In this document: positions 1 to 12,331 of the stretch, piece after piece | How the letters are laid out: each line of letters begins with the position of its first letter | Position numbering within the stretch: position 1 is the first letter of the stretch | DNA from: Limonium bicolor | Lineage: Eukaryota > Streptophyta > Magnoliopsida > Caryophyllales > Plumbaginaceae | Direction of reading: 5' to 3' | Length of the DNA stretch: 64,000 nt | Assembly (NCBI GenBank): GCA_023374045.1 | Contig: CM041777.1 | Span: 109,457,588 to 109,521,587 of the forward strand | Notes under the pieces: model-generated | What the model was told of the DNA's origin: nothing | What the model saw: only the letters and a program-made list of their open reading frames with translations | Database searches by the model: none | Program-made: the position numbers and the translations under genes

Positions 1-440
1 TGAGCAGAATGCGCTGCATAGAGAGCCGGCCTGGGGGAGACTATCAATGGTAGTGATCATTGGTTTTTATAGGAAGCAGGTGGGGCTTCCCGTGACAATT
101 ACAACAGATACAATTGTGCGTGTTCTCTGTTGTTACGCAACTAGTTTCTTTGGATTAGGCTGTTTAACATATAAATTATTTAATTAAGGCTTCAATTTAT
201 ATAACTTGCGATTAGTAGTCCCGTAGTATGCGAGTCTAAGGTTTGTGGTTACCAATTTAGTCTTAGCTACCCTAACAATCTAATGATCTTAGGTATGTAA
301 CTTCTCTTTCAATTACTAGAAGTGCTGGTTGTCTTCCAAAAAAAGCTTCTTTCTGCCATCCTTCGTCATTGACCTCATGTCAACAAATTGAAACACTTCA
401 TGCCAATAAGATAAGATGTTGACTGACTCTGATGGGGGAT
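1..440. other. No gene recognised
   Basis: AT-rich sequence without a convincing reading frame, RNA gene or terminal repeat pair. It ends at a hAT-type terminal repeat. Confidence 0.5.
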
Positions 441-1041
441 CAGGGGCGGACCCAGAGTTTTTAAACTTATGGGGTCCGATATTTTAGAGTAGTACATAAA
501 ATAATTATATTTATATACGATTTTCATACTAATATTTTAAAATATTTTACAATTGACTTTTACGATTCTTTATGGCTGGTTTTCAAAATAAAAAGCTACT
601 TCTACTTGTAATTTTTTAGATATGCTATCGACTCCATAAATAACTAAGTATATCCCACAAATCTTAAACCAACCTACAAAACATACCACATCGATCAGAA
701 ACCAAAATGCTCAAACAAACAAAAAGAAGCTAAGTTTGAAGTGGAGTGAAGTTTCTGAACTGTTGCTAATTCAAAAAAGAAAATTATTTGGACTGGACAG
801 CGTCGAGGGTTGGAATATTTTCTGAAAAAAAAACAAAACAAAGTGGAACCTAAGAGGAATTGAACTATAGACCATCAGTATTACTAGTTCTTAACCACTA
901 AACCACAATCACTAAGTTATATCATTTTATTATACTTATACAAGGTTTTTATTTTATTTATTTTTTATTATTTTTAATTTTTACTTTATAAAAAAGTTAT
1001 GGGGTCCGGGCCCCATTGGACCCCATGTGGATCCGCCCCTG
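441..1041. mobile_element. hAT-like non-autonomous element
   Basis: The segment starts with CAGGGGCGGACC and ends with GGATCCGCCCCTG, an inverted pair typical of plant hAT-type MITEs. The interior (about 600 bp) is AT-rich and non-coding. The flanks share GGATCA, but a clean 8-bp target duplication is not visible, so the exact ends are uncertain by 1-3 bases. The same terminal motif bounds the short element at 26230-26432, where an 8-bp duplication is clear. Confidence 0.65.
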
Positions 1042-1129
1042 GATCAGAGTATCAGACTAGACCATAAACCCTAGGCACACAACTGTTCTCGTCCATTCAT
1101 CCTCAACGTAATAGACCCGCCACAACTAC

Positions 1130-1965
1130 TTTGGCCTTCGTATATCCTTAAGTCAGCAAATATGGGTCCCACCACATTGTTCAACCCAATATTCACGCCT
1201 GCAACATCAAATGATATCGTGCGCCCAAAACAGACAATAATGAGCTCGTTTGGGGTACAGCTTCCAGCAGCAGACAGCTTTTCAATTTCTAAAATCGGTT
1301 CCACCAAACACCCAAAACTAGTAGCTGGCAGCTTCTGCAAAATCATCAGCTGACAGCTTCTCAATTTTCTGCAGCAGGACCTAACATTTGTCTCTGCTTT
1401 TTAAAACCATCAACAGACGTTCCACCAAACACCAAAACTAGTAGCTGACAGCTTCTCCAAAACCATTAACAGACAACTTCTCAATTTCCAGCAACGGAGC
1501 CTAACAGCAGCCCAGCAACTGTCCCAAACGAACCCAACTGTTCTGTTTATCCCGATTCGACTCGCTCACTCACTGGCCATCACCATCTCTGCTCCTATTT
1601 CCACCGACGAAACGCTATCAGATGTCTGACTTAAAAAAAGTGGGTCCCATACCAAAAACGCCAGCCCACAAACATCCCAAATCGTTCGCCTTCGCGTAGG
1701 CCGCATCGATATCTTGATTAATTACAGGTTTTAATTGTATCCAGAGCTTTATCAAGGAGTAGGTCAATCTATCAAGGAAATCAACCACGTAAATAGATTG
1801 TCTTCTGATTCTGATCGTACATTTATGCTATTTTCTTGTTCGTGGATACCAATTATCGGTGTTTCCGATGATAGAGTAGCATGTATTCTTTATTTATAAA
1901 CTCAGAGGACTACCTTTTCAAAAGTTTCAGTTTCGAAGCCATCTCTGTGGTCAAGTGTCAACGAC
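1130..1965 (+). promoter_or_regulatory. Upstream region of Nudix copy 1
   Basis: This region is recognisably duplicated at 32730-33249 upstream of the second Nudix copy. Shared blocks include the stretch around GATATCGTGCGCCC at about 1213 and the 'CTGTTCTGTT...CTCACTGGCC' stretch at about 1540-1580. The left copy carries extra sequence at 1244-1533 that the right copy lacks. I can name no TATA box or specific factor site with confidence. Conservation between the copies marks it as the probable promoter and 5' leader. Confidence 0.5.
1244..1533. mobile_element. Probable small insertion with internal repeats
   Basis: The segment is absent from the homologous promoter of Nudix copy 2. It begins GCTCGTTTGGGGTACAG and ends with CTGTCCCAAACGAAC, which are imperfect inverted repeats. 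Inside, a unit of about 120 bp containing TTCCACCAAACACC and AAAACTAGTAGCTG occurs at about 1300 and about 1420. I see no clear target duplication, so its class is open. Confidence 0.4.
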
Positions 1966-4900
1966 ATGTCAGATTCCACACAACGTTCAGGGATGAATGA
2001 CCAACCAATCCTTAAAATTGGAGTCGACCTGCTTCCTGCAGTCGATGACTGCTACGGTGGCGTGAACGTCGAGGTGTTGAATCGTATGGAAGCTGAGGTC
2101 TTTCAGTCCAAGCTGAGAGCTTCTATGTCAAAATGGCGCCAAGAGGTATTTTTACTTTTCTCCTTCCGAACTCGATTCTGACGTCTTTGTTATATCAGCT
2201 TAAACTTATATCATTCTCCGCGAATCTGTCAATTAATTTGTTTTTTTAGCAATTTGTCAACCTAGTTTTATCTTCCTTCGTTGAGCAGGGAAAGAAAGGT
2301 GTCTGGTTGAAATTACCCATTGAACTTGTGAATCTCGTTGAAACTGCAGTTAAGGTAAGTGCTTATGTATGTGCTACAACTGTGCAAAGACTGGTCTGTC
2401 GCACAATTCTTTTTGGAAGGAAGGCTAGCCGAGAATAATAAAGTTTGGGAATGGAAAACAGTTTGTTGATTTAGGAATCACGGGGAGTCTCCTACATCGG
2501 ACCTGGGCAAAGTTAACATTTAACTCTTAATTTCAACACATTTGCAATAAATATAACTAATCTAAAGTTATAAATTTAATAGAATATCCTTGACTATTGT
2601 TTTTCAAACTTTGTAATTTACCCTTTTCTCTATTATGAGATCTCAGTTTTTTTTTTCTATATGTCGTGCACATCAACTGTAACATATAGTTCCTCATTTT
2701 TCATATACATATTTTTATTTGTCATCTCTTTCTAAGTATCTATTAGCAAAAGCACTTTCAACTAGATGACTAACCAAACTTTTAAAGATGTTGTAAAATA
2801 TAATTATATATATGCTTAAGACTTTTTATATCTCTTCATATACATAAATACAAGTAGTAAATAAATTGGGCCCCAAAATTAGGGGCCCTCTGCCATGAAG
2901 CACCTTAGACATGGTCTAGCTGCCTCTGAGAATCATAAATTGTCTTGTTCTGCAGGATTGAATTCAAGTCCTCTGTCAGTTTCTGAGGCTTGTAAATAAA
3001 ATTTCCTATGTGCCCATTTTCTAGTATCCAGGCCCAGTTGTCACTTACGCAGGTGCATGAATATTAACGTTGATCACTATCACACTATCTGATGTCCATT
3101 TTACCAAATCTGGGGCAAGGGGTTTCTTTCGGTTGTGTCAGTGGAGGGGTGGGTGATCTTGTAGTTGTAACTAGCCAGCAGCAAATAATATCCTTGCTTC
3201 AACTTCTTGTGGTTTCTAATGTATGACCAAGATCACATATTTAACTCAGGAGGGATTTTGGTACCACCATGCTGAAAAAACATACTTGATGCTGGTTCAC
3301 TGGATTCCTCAAACTGTGCTACCTACACTCCCTTCAAACGCTTCACATCGTGTTGGAGTCGGTGCTATAGTTGTCACTGAAAAGAGAGAGGTTGGTAACA
3401 GCTGCCAATATAATCACTACCTTTATAACCAAGTTCATACCCATAATTTCTGAATTAGTCAAGTGTTTTAACTCTCTGCTGGTGTTCCACCTAAGGCATC
3501 CTCTGAGGTGCAGTCTCATTAAATTTTCTAGTTCTTTGAAAAATATACCCGATACAGTTGCTGGTTGTACAAGAAGCCAGTGGTAGACTGAAAGGGCTTG
3601 GTATCTGGAAGATCCCTACTGGTGTTGTGGAGCAGGTATGAAGAATTGAAGCTAATGCTTAAGTAGCCTTTCTATTCATCACTATGATCTCTTAACATGG
3701 TAGCGTTTTAATATACATTCAGTAATATAGAAATCTTCTTTATACAGGGAGAAGATATATATAGCGCAGCAGTGAGGGAAGTGAAAGAGGAAACAGGAGT
3801 AAGTGATTATAACCTACAACTGAATACCTACTTTTACTGAGACACTTTTGCTGATGTCCTATGTAAGACTAAATCTACTGTTGATTCTAAAGGGTGAAAA
3901 TAAGTGCAACTACCAGGGCAGAAACAGTAAATGGGTAGACTAAGCCTTGCATCCTTGCACCTGGCATAACTAAGATTTACCCCCTTTGTGCTAGTATCTG
4001 TTTTTCTGGGTACTGATTCTGTGCCTGTTGGTTTTATGTTGACTTATTACTGAGAACGTCTCTGTTTGTACAGGTTGATACTGAATTTATAGAAGTATTG
4101 GCTTTCAGGTAAAGGCTTGGATTCAATTCACTACGTCTAAAGTTATGGGCTGTTATTATTAAGCTGTGGAATTATTAGTTTTGTTTGAATATCACAGATT
4201 ACTTTTGACCTTAAGGAATGGTTAGAGGAAATGACCATGTGCAACAGCTAGGATCAATATTATGTAGACATTTTTGTCCTCTCAAGGTTGAGTATTCCTT
4301 GGGGCATTAGAGTTGGTCACAAGTTTTTATTTAGGGCAGTGTACTTGAATCCGGAGGTGCTTACTAATGATCTAGAACAGAATTTGTCCTGGCAACAGGA
4401 AGTTTCCCATGGTAATCAGGGGATGATCGTGAATGAATTAGAGAATGTCAGTGTTAGCGGTAGTGTTGTTAATAATAAGATTTGGGTAATTTATAAGTGC
4501 AGAAGGAAGTAAGCAGGTTGGGGCCCACTTTCATCTGTTACAGCTGTGAGCTGGGGAGAGTGACTAGGATTAAGAAAGAAGTTTTGTTAGAATTGTGTGG
4601 GGTAGCTAGCCCGTTTGGGTGGTTAGTTACAGTCTCTCTGAGAGGGTCTCTCGGGAATTGACAGAAAGGAATAAAAGGAGCTCTTTTTCTTGATTTGTCT
4701 CTCTGATTTGTGACTCTAACAGTCAGCACTTCAAATGAAGCCTGTTCTCTGAAGAGTTTCCTTTATGTTTCTACTCTTTGTCCTGCAGGGAATCACATAA
4801 GTCATTTTTTGAGAAGTCAGACATGTTCTTCATTTGCTTTTTGAGGCCTTTGTCCTTTGACATCCAGAAACAAGATTCAGAAATTGACGCTGCCCAAGTA

Positions 4901-5158
4901 AGCAGTTTCATTTGTTGGCATGTTTTACTTCATGTTCATTGATTGTGTGGTGAATTAAGTAGTATATCTGTCTCATTCTAAAGAACTTAATCACAATTGA
5001 GTCAAAGAAGACGTTGACCGACAGCTCCATTATCTTTCGAATAGAACTTATGTCTGATTACGTAAAGACAGGCAACAATCAAAGAACGGCTTAGGTGGAT
5101 TAGGTGATATATATTTGTTCATCGTTCACTGCAGTGGATGCCACTTGAAGATTTGTAG
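1966..5158 (+). pseudogene. Nudix hydrolase copy 1, truncated in last exon
   Basis: Eight exons read by homology to the intact copy at 33250: 1966-2145, 2289-2354, 3250-3390, 3558-3635, 3748-3798, 4074-4108, 4789-4897 and 5135-5158. All introns are GT..AG. The product is 227 residues. The Nudix box (G-x5-E-x7-REV-x-EETGV) runs from Gly151 to Val173 across exons 4-6, so the catalytic signature is intact. Family knowledge: plant cytosolic Nudix enzymes of the NUDT2/6/7/10 group hydrolyse ADP-ribose or NADH. In exon 8 a base present in the other copy is missing after GAAGA at about 5150. This creates a TAG after seven codons and removes about 62 C-terminal residues, which can still be read in the next frame to about 5343. 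It could be a real pseudogene, a truncated allele or a consensus error. Confidence 0.85.
2481..2928. mobile_element. hAT-like insertion in Nudix copy 1 intron 2
   Basis: The ends are CGGGGAGTCTCC and the inverted CAGAGGCAGCTAG, flanked by similar GGAATCA and AGAATCA. It is non-coding and AT-rich, and lies wholly in intron 2 (2355-3249). The right terminus resembles the right end of the element at 6927-7521, which also carries a GGGGCCC-type subterminal block. This suggests one family. Confidence 0.5.
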
Positions 5159-5850
5159 CCAAACCCACTACGGAGAAATCTAGCATTTTCAAGTGGACTG
5201 TTAATCTATGCCTGGCCAAGCTGGAGAGGGATTACACTGGGTTTTGCCCAAGACATGTCTCATCTACTTTCGCATCACCAGAGAGTTTGTTGTATCTAAA
5301 CACAAGAGATATGAGCCAGGGAGATTCTTCACATCAACAATGAAGTTTGGCGATATACCTGTATCCTCCCTTTATTATTATTATTATTATTTGTCGGAAC
5401 CTGTGTCATCATCTGTATGATAATTATTATACATGGGGTTAATGTTATTTAGCTCACTAATCTATGTATTATCTCCAATCTCTTTGCCCCATTGAAAATG
5501 TCGTTTGCATATCATGACTGCGGAAGAAAAGCCTCGATTGATAGGCTTAGCTTTTTAAAATTCATTTTCCCTCTTTAGGGTATCTTTTAAGATACACTAA
5601 CCTTTATTTAGGTGTAGTAATTTTTGGGGTCCATTAGTGCACTTTCTACCGTAAGCCTATGTTTTACTTCATGTTCAATGATTGTGCAGTATATTATTGG
5701 AGTAGAACGTAGGATCCACATGGGACCCACACAGGAATCACCACATTTATACCATATTTATACCAATAAAAAGACATCAACGAACGCAGCCTATATCTGT
5801 CTCATGCTGAAGAACTCAATCAGAATTGAGTCAAAGAAGACATAAGATTC
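4919..5850 (+). repeat. Imperfect duplication of intron-7 sequence
   Basis: The stretch around ATGTTTTACTTCATGTTCA and ATTGAGTCAAAGAAGAC in intron 7 of Nudix copy 1 (4919-5015) recurs downstream of the gene at 5659-5850, with the same order of landmarks. A (TAT)n microsatellite lies at about 5372-5392. It is non-coding and probably a local duplication that accompanied the gene's decay. Confidence 0.6.
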
Positions 5851-6770
5851 ATTTCCCCTCATCAGGGTATCTTTAAAGATGCACTAATTTTTAGGGTCCG
5901 TTAGACCATGATTATCAATGGTGTTTAAGAGTTCTTAGCTAAAAAAAGAAATAAAAAATATGAGGTGGAGGAAAGAGAAGGAAGAACTCTAATTTTAAGT
6001 TCTTCGTAAGAACACAAGAACCAAAAAAATGGGACCACCATTTATTTTTCTGATATTTTCAATATAAATAGTTAAACCTTATACATTTTAAAATCTTAAT
6101 ATTTTTAAAACTAATAATGATATAAATAAACTAAACATATCAAAATTCTTAAAATCTTATTCTCTACAAAATGAGATCCATATTGACAATGTTTTTCATA
6201 TTTTTAATATATATATATATATTGTTAAATTAGTACTTATTATGATATCAAAATGTAATACTAAAATATACTTGTAATTTATAATATTTACCATTGAATT
6301 CATTTCTAAATTCATTATAATATTTTAATCCTAAATAAAAGAATTAATTATGATTATGTCTTATATTATTAGTAATAACATATTAATAATATATATGAAT
6401 AATTTTATTTTATTTTTGTTTTAAAAATATAATAAACTTTAATCATTAATAAAATATTAAGTTAGGTTTATTTGTGTATTATTGAAAATAGTAGTAACAA
6501 CAATTCAAAATTAATTTTTGTATATCCATAATAATTAATAAGTAAAAAGAAAAATGACATGGTAATTAAAGAGAGTTATAAACCAAAGTATGAGTTCTCT
6601 GATATTGGTAAAAAATAGATATAGTTCTTAAACTGATGTGGCGGTGAGAGAAATAGGAAAGAGAGTGCTAAGAACCCATATTTGAGCTCTTTGATAATCA
6701 TGCTCTTAGTGCACTTCCTACAGTAAGTTCGTCAATTATTCCCAAGGGTACCTTTTAGATTGCATTGGCT
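5578..6770 (+). repeat. Tandem copies of a short unit, one carrying a MITE
   Basis: Related units begin at 5578 (GGGTATCTTTTAAGATACAC), at 5867 (GGGTATCTTTAAAGATGCAC) and, more weakly, at 6743 (GGGTACCTTTTAGATTGCAT). In the first, GGTCCATTAGTGCACTTTCT is uninterrupted. In the second, the same sequence is split at TTA by the element at 5904-6705 and resumes as GTGCACTTCCTACAGTAAG. This gives a built-in empty site. Confidence 0.75.
5904..6705. mobile_element. PIF/Harbinger-type MITE
   Basis: Terminal inverted repeats GACCATGATTATCAA and TTGATAATCATGCTC match in 14 of 15 positions and are flanked by a 3-bp TTA duplication (5901-5903, 6706-6708). The TTA target and short termini are characteristic of PIF/Harbinger (Tourist-type) MITEs. 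The interior is about 800 bp, very AT-rich and has no ORF. A paralogous uninterrupted site about 270 bp upstream confirms the boundaries. Confidence 0.85.
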
Positions 6771-6926
6771 ATAGTTTCACGGTTAAATGTTTAATATAAT
6801 ATAGTTGCAAATTTATTACAATTAGGTTGCACAGTCAATATAGCCAAGGTTGTGCCGTTCAAAATGCACAATTTTTTCATGTCAATAACAGTACAATCTG
6901 GTTGTAAATTGAGTATATATAATTGC

Positions 6927-7521
6927 AGGGTAATTCGTGGAAATCTGTGTTGAATATTTTAATAGTGTTTTTTATAAATTAAAATTAAAATTAAAATAAA
7001 TATAGAATTATTAATTTAGATGTGTCATAACTTAATATAATTCAAATATAGAATATAGAATTATTAATTTAAATGTGTTACAATATAATTATATATTAAG
7101 TTATGTAATGGGATAATATGTTAAAAAATGAAAATTCAGATAAACTAGAACTCATTGTTTGATTAATCACTTAAAAATATTTATTCTGCTAGTATTTTAT
7201 AATAAAATTTTTGAAGAAAAAAATAGTTGAAGAGGAGGTCGTTGAAAACAAAAAGAAGATCAATATATCTGTATTTTTAAAATATATATTACTGAAATAT
7301 AAACAATTTTATTGATAATTTTATTAATTTATCTGTTAAAAGACTTAATATTTGTTAAATTCAATCAACTGTTATTTATATGTTCTATTGAATAGATTAG
7401 AAACCTTCATAACATTATATAAACTACAAAATAATTGACTCTATTTTAAAATAATTCCCAAAAATTTGGGGCCCCTAAACTTGAGCACCCTGTTCCATGT
7501 CTGTCCAAGAGACGCCGCTGT
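6927..7521. mobile_element. hAT-like non-autonomous element
   Basis: An 8-bp ATAATTGC occurs on both flanks (6919-6926 and 7522-7529). The right terminus is GACGCCGCTGT, and the left terminus (AGGGTAATTC) is only weakly complementary. There is no coding sequence. An 8-bp duplication fits hAT insertion. Confidence 0.6.
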
Positions 7522-7772
7522 ATAATTGCAGCTTGCTCACAACCTAATTGCAAGTTCGTTACACTTTGGCTGCAAAATTTATTACAAATGTTTCACAAAT
7601 GCAACAATCTTTGCAAATGCATTATAGGGACTGAAATTCGTCGTATTCTCAATCATTAAACTATTGCAAGCGAAGCGAACGACCTCCCGGCGTTGGTGAC
7701 CACACTTCTCCTTCCAATGGTAACTTCATAAAGGTAATTTTTTCTGCTACCGAATTAGTTAGAGATGACTAT

Positions 7773-8473
7773 TGTTAATATTGATTGAGCAAACTCAGTA
7801 ATAGATACAAAGATCTGAGTCTTGATCTGATCAAGGGAGGTGCCGTCAAGAGAAGATCTCGTGGTGTCTAACCGCCTCTTAGTATATTCTACATAGATTT
7901 TATCTTTAGTAGATAATCTAGAGAATATCTTTTCTGTTTAATATCTAAGTCGGTTACTAGGATTTTATCTTTAAAGAAATTATATCTTTAAAGATATTGT
8001 TTTGTGTAAATCGATAACTATATATAGGAGATGTTAAGAGAAGGTAGAGGGACGGTTTTGAGGATAGAAAAAGAGAGAGAATAAGCTGGTGAGATTTAGA
8101 GAAGAATCTTGTGATTGTAATTCAATTAGTGTTTTGGGAGGCTGAGTTGAATTACGTGTTTGCTCAACTGAGATTGTGTTCTCAAGGAGCGTGTGGGTGT
8201 ATACTCTTCAACATATGTCAATCTGACGTGATCTCCACTTAAACACAATCTCTCCATTGCTTTCAATTTCATGTTTCTAGTGAGGTTGCTACTCAGATCT
8301 AAGTTCTCATTCTCATTCAACTAAGGAACTTTTTATGAAGGCTCACGTGAAATTATCCGTCTTCTGTCTCAAATCTATCTCTCATTAAGTCTGTTCTTGG
8401 TGAGACTGTAACACAATCACAAAGTTCTTCGTGAGTAACTGACTCAAGAAGAACAACACTCTAAGAACTTACA
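7773..8473. mobile_element. Solo LTR (copia-like)
   Basis: A 701-bp segment starts TGTTAATATTG and ends ACTTACA, with the 5-bp duplication ACTAT on each side (7768-7772, 8474-8478). There is no internal domain. The beginning (AGCAAACTCAG within the first 30 bases) recalls the LTRs at 54277 and 40042. It is best explained as recombination between the two LTRs of a former element. Confidence 0.75.
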
Positions 8474-8675
8474 ACTATATACATGTATATTTATTATATA
8501 AAAATTGTATAATTAACAAATAAAAACTATACATGTATATATAAAGTTATACATTGAATTATGATATTAATGATATTCTACCGGATGTATATACTAACTT
8601 TCTAAACTGGATAATAGCTTATAAAATCTGTATTTTTACACTATATAAACTGAACAATTCTAAATGTAGCCAACA

Positions 8676-9180
8676 ATGAATTTCTCTTGTAATACAAGGG
8701 GTATAACGTATAAGTCCCAAAATGTGGTTCATAAGTTCACAGCTCTGATTAACTTAAGTGTGATCGGTTTGTGTGAAACAACCTTAACTGTGAAGTAAGT
8801 TTCCGCTTGGAAGTACATATATAAAATCAATATGGATAAAAGTTGTCATTTGTTGGTTTTGTGGAAAAAAGAGGAAGTTAAGGTTGTGTTTGAAGAAACT
8901 TGATCAAAAGATACATTGTAGCATCAAATCTAAACTGTATGACTTTGATTTTGTAGCTACCTTTGTGTAAGATCACATTACATACTTAGGAAAGGACGTT
9001 GTTATAGGGTAAACTTCGTTCAGGTAAGCAGGAATGTTGCCTTGAACAGTTAATGAGGGATTTGACTATATGTTGGTTAATAAAGAGAAAATTTTGAATG
9101 ATCTACATTAGTTTTCTAAGCTCTTTGGCGATTGTGTGGATGATGTTGAAATTATGACTTAGATTATGTTGCAACAAAGA
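8676..9180 (+). pseudogene. LINE ORF2 endonuclease N-terminus, remnant
   Basis: From the ATG at 8676 the translation gives an N-T-R-G motif followed by IGLCET. These are the Asn and Glu motifs that open the APE-type endonuclease of plant L1 LINE ORF2. Further on, HLLVLWKKEEVKVVFEET and, in another frame, FDFVATFVY keep the expected order. Several stops and frameshifts break it, and nothing of reverse transcriptase follows. It is a dead 5' fragment, recognised by eye. Confidence 0.55.
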
Positions 9181-9381
9181 ATTTTTAAGGGGTTGGAATT
9201 TCTTTAAATTAAAAAATAATATTTTAAATAAAAATTTTAAATGATCATAAGTAAAAAATTATTAAGCTATAATTTAAAAGCTGAAATTAGGTATTAAATT
9301 CAATATCAAAATTCAATTGCAATATGTAGAATGATATATAAAAGGGTAATTAATTAGTAAAACTAAGTTATAGTCTATATA

Positions 9382-9605
9382 CTCCCTCATATCCAAAGTG
9401 TAGGTTCTTTTAACTTTTTTTATTATAACTTTATAAAAAATTGTGTAGTCTAAACTATATGTAAAAAACTACAACAATTAATATAGAATAGTTAGCATTT
9501 TCCAATAAATTTTACTATAAATTATTTTGGGCAAATCTAATTTAAAATCAATATGAAAATCTTATAAAAACAAAACTAAACACTTCCATTTTGTATAGAA
9601 GAGAG
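9382..9605. mobile_element. Stowaway-like MITE, degenerate
   Basis: It is bounded by TA dinucleotides, with CTCCCTCATATCC at the left and GTATAGAAGAGAG at the right. These are imperfect copies of the Tc1/mariner-type Stowaway terminus. About 224 bp, non-coding. Confidence 0.6.
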
Positions 9606-10283
9606 TAGATGATTACTAAGACTCACGTAATAATCAATTTTTACATTAAATTAAATTGCTAGAATAACGGTTTTAAGAGTTTTTTTCATCCAATATACAT
9701 AAGAATTTTTTTTATGATATAAATTCATAATAAATATTACATATAATAGTAAACAACTTAATAATAAATACTATCAAGTGATTGGGCAAATAAAAATCTA
9801 TTAAAAAATAAACTATATAACAACAAAATTGAAACTAAAATAAACATGTACTTGGGAGAGTTTGGGGTGGGGGCCGCGTCACTGTATGTTGGGAACTTTT
9901 TACCTTGGAGTAAAAAGCAAGATTTTGATGTGCGTTTATGCTCCAAGCTAGATTGAATATTGGTTAGCAATGAGTGTATTACTTATTTCATGGATACTTA
10001 GGGTAGCTAAAGCAGAATGGAATCCACTCTACAATATGTAAAATAAATGATAAATGATTATGTGGAAGAAAGAGACATGAGAGAGGGTTTCTTAACTAAG
10101 GATTGAGAAGAGTTCCTAATATGTTTGGTCATACTCCTATAGTTCTATGACGTAGTTAGGTTATCAGGCCTACAAATGTTTATGGTTGTATCATGTATAA
10201 ACTTGTTAAGAGGATTAATATTCATAAATCATTCCTGAGAAAATTAAGCTCACAAAGTTTTACGACCTTTCAAAAGACTGTAA
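9606..10283. other. No gene recognised
   Basis: Low-complexity AT-rich sequence. Short open frames here have no recognisable motif. Confidence 0.5.
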
Positions 10284-10457
10284 AGGCCCCATTCTTTTGG
10301 GAGCTGAAATGTCCAGCTGATGTCAGTTGTCAGCTGAAATTAGAAAAAGTAGAGAGAAAAAATAGTTGATATGATAGTTGATGTATGTGACATATAGAAA
10401 GAACAAACTAGCTGATCAAATAAACTCGTCTGATAAATTAACAAAAGAACGGAACCT
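10284..10457. mobile_element. Small MITE (AGGCCCCATTCTTTTG family)
   Basis: It starts AGGCCCCATTCTTTTG after TAA and ends with CAAAAGAACGGAACCT. CAGCTGA-type motifs occur inside. The same terminus bounds the MITE at 26653-32541, so both belong to one Tourist-like family. Confidence 0.55.
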
Positions 10458-10554
10458 TATGATACTTGTGAACTCTTGTATGGTATCCAAAGAGAGTTAG
10501 CAATTGCCCCAGTTTCTAGGGAGTTTATTCAAAAGGACAACACCCTTTTATTTA

Positions 10555-10792
10555 CTCCCTCCGTCCTGAATTGACCGTCCTGTTTACTATTTGGACATGT
10601 CGTTTGACTTCAATTTTTAACATATAAGATATATTAATTTTGAAAATTTAAGTTTTGCATATGATTCCTTACATGATAAACTATATAGTACAAAATTTAG
10701 TTTTATAAAATTATTTTATCTTATATGTTTAATATTGAAGTGGAAAAACGTGTCATAAAGCAAACAGAACGGTCAATTCAGGACAGAGAGAG
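10555..10792. mobile_element. Stowaway MITE
   Basis: TA target duplication (10553-10554, 10793-10794) with termini CTCCCTCCGTCCTGAATTGA and the inverted TCAATTCAGGACAGAGAGAG. CTCCCTCCGTC is the classical plant Stowaway terminus. 238 bp, non-coding. Confidence 0.85.
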
Positions 10793-11324
10793 TATAAGAA
10801 TAAAATGAGAGTATGACAAAACTGCACAATCAAATAGCTCATTAAGCCAAACTTGATTAGACTCGACTGGGGGATTCTATAACAATGACTAAGTGTGATG
10901 AATGTTAGGCAAAAAAGCTGAAGAATATATGTCATATATGATGATGATCAAAAGCTTGAATATGGAGATAATGGCAGAACACATTTTCAATTTCTTATGA
11001 ATGCCCTCAGAGAGCCTTATTGTCGTGATGCCTCAGTTGACCGGGCACGGATTATGTGACGGATGGTAATTGTCTGTCGCTGACGAAAGATAATAATGAC
11101 CGCTCAATTCATCCTCGTATGATTGTTGTTTTCCATTGTCTAATTACTAATTAAGATATGATGTCCATCACTTATCTTAGTTTTTTTTATCTTAACTAAA
11201 TGTTGCCACTATGTGTCATTTTTTATTTTATTTTGAAAAGTTTATTTGTGTCGTTTGAAACATTATATAATTTGGAAATTGGTTGAATAACAATTTTTTT
11301 CTTTTAAGTAATTAGTTGAAAATA
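10793..11324. other. No gene recognised
   Basis: Intergenic AT-rich sequence between a Stowaway MITE and the left end of MULE1. I see no motif, repeat pair or RNA gene. Confidence 0.5.
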
Positions 11325-12292
11325 GGGAAAATTACACTTACCACCCATCTGGTTTGGCATATTTACAAAAACCACCCACGAAGTTTGCAAAATTAAATTT
11401 ACCACCCACATACTTTCCACCGTTTTAAGTCCGTTACCCATTCTTTGATTTCCGTTTGTTGTTGCCACATGTAGCATTTTAAGTGGCCGTGTATTAAGCT
11501 GACATGTCAATGGTTATGTGGCATCCACATCACTAATCTAGTAATAATCCTCATTCTCCCTGGTTGCTCCTCTTCTTCAAACTCGACTCCACTGCTACGC
11601 TTCCTCCGTCTTCCCCCTTCCTCCTCTTCGGGGAATCCGACTCCACTGGCTTGAATCGACCCTCTGGTACGCTTCTTTGGTCGACCCATCTGCTACCATT
11701 TATTTGTTTGCTTCTCTTCTGTTATGTCGAACTCCATTGTTGCGACGCGAACTCCATTGTGCTCCCGACTCCACTGCTAGGGTTCTTTAGTCGACCCATC
11801 TGGCACCATTTATTTGTTTGCTTCTCTTCTGTTATGTCGAACTCCATTGTTGTGAGTCGAACTCCATTGCTACGGTTCTCGGGTCGACCCATCTGGCACC
11901 ATTTTTTTGTTTGCTTCTCTGCTCCCATTGTCGAACTCCATTGTGCGAGCCATCTGTGAATGCTTGACTGTGTTATTTTCTGTTTCTGTTCTGAAATTAT
12001 ACCTCAGTCATTGTTGTTGCTGTTGAAAATTTCGCCTGGAATCTGGTGGTTATTTTCTGTTTGTTTGTTGTTAAATTGTACCCACTCACTGATGTTGCAA
12101 TTGTTGTCATCTGATGTTCTTTGAAACTACTTGGCCATTCAGCCACGGTGACTAAGTCTGTTAGTCATTTGATGTTCTTTGAAACTACTTTGCGAATCAA
12201 TCACAGTATATCTGGTGGTTTATTGTATTGAAGTGGTTCCTGATTGTGTGACCCCTTTTTTTGTTGGTATTGGCATGATCTTTGAACTGAAT
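11325..12292 (+). repeat. Left terminal inverted repeat of MULE1
   Basis: It matches the reverse complement of 17412-18386 with small indels. It contains subterminal repeats of roughly 90-100 bp (starts near 11690, 11791 and 11882) sharing GTCGACCCATCTG and CACCATTTATTTG. Open frames here (for example 11564-11959) are by-products of the repeats. The repeat runs nearly to the transposase start, so it probably also contains the transposase promoter. Confidence 0.85.
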
Positions 12293-12331
12293 CCACTGTT
12301 TGGTTTTTTGTTGATAACTGTTTTAGCAGAA

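Noticed and set aside
11564..11959. 131-codon plus-strand frame and its minus-strand partners
   Set aside because: It lies in the repeated part of the MULE1 left inverted repeat. Equivalent frames appear in the right repeat on the other strand, and the codons follow the DNA repeat and not a protein pattern.
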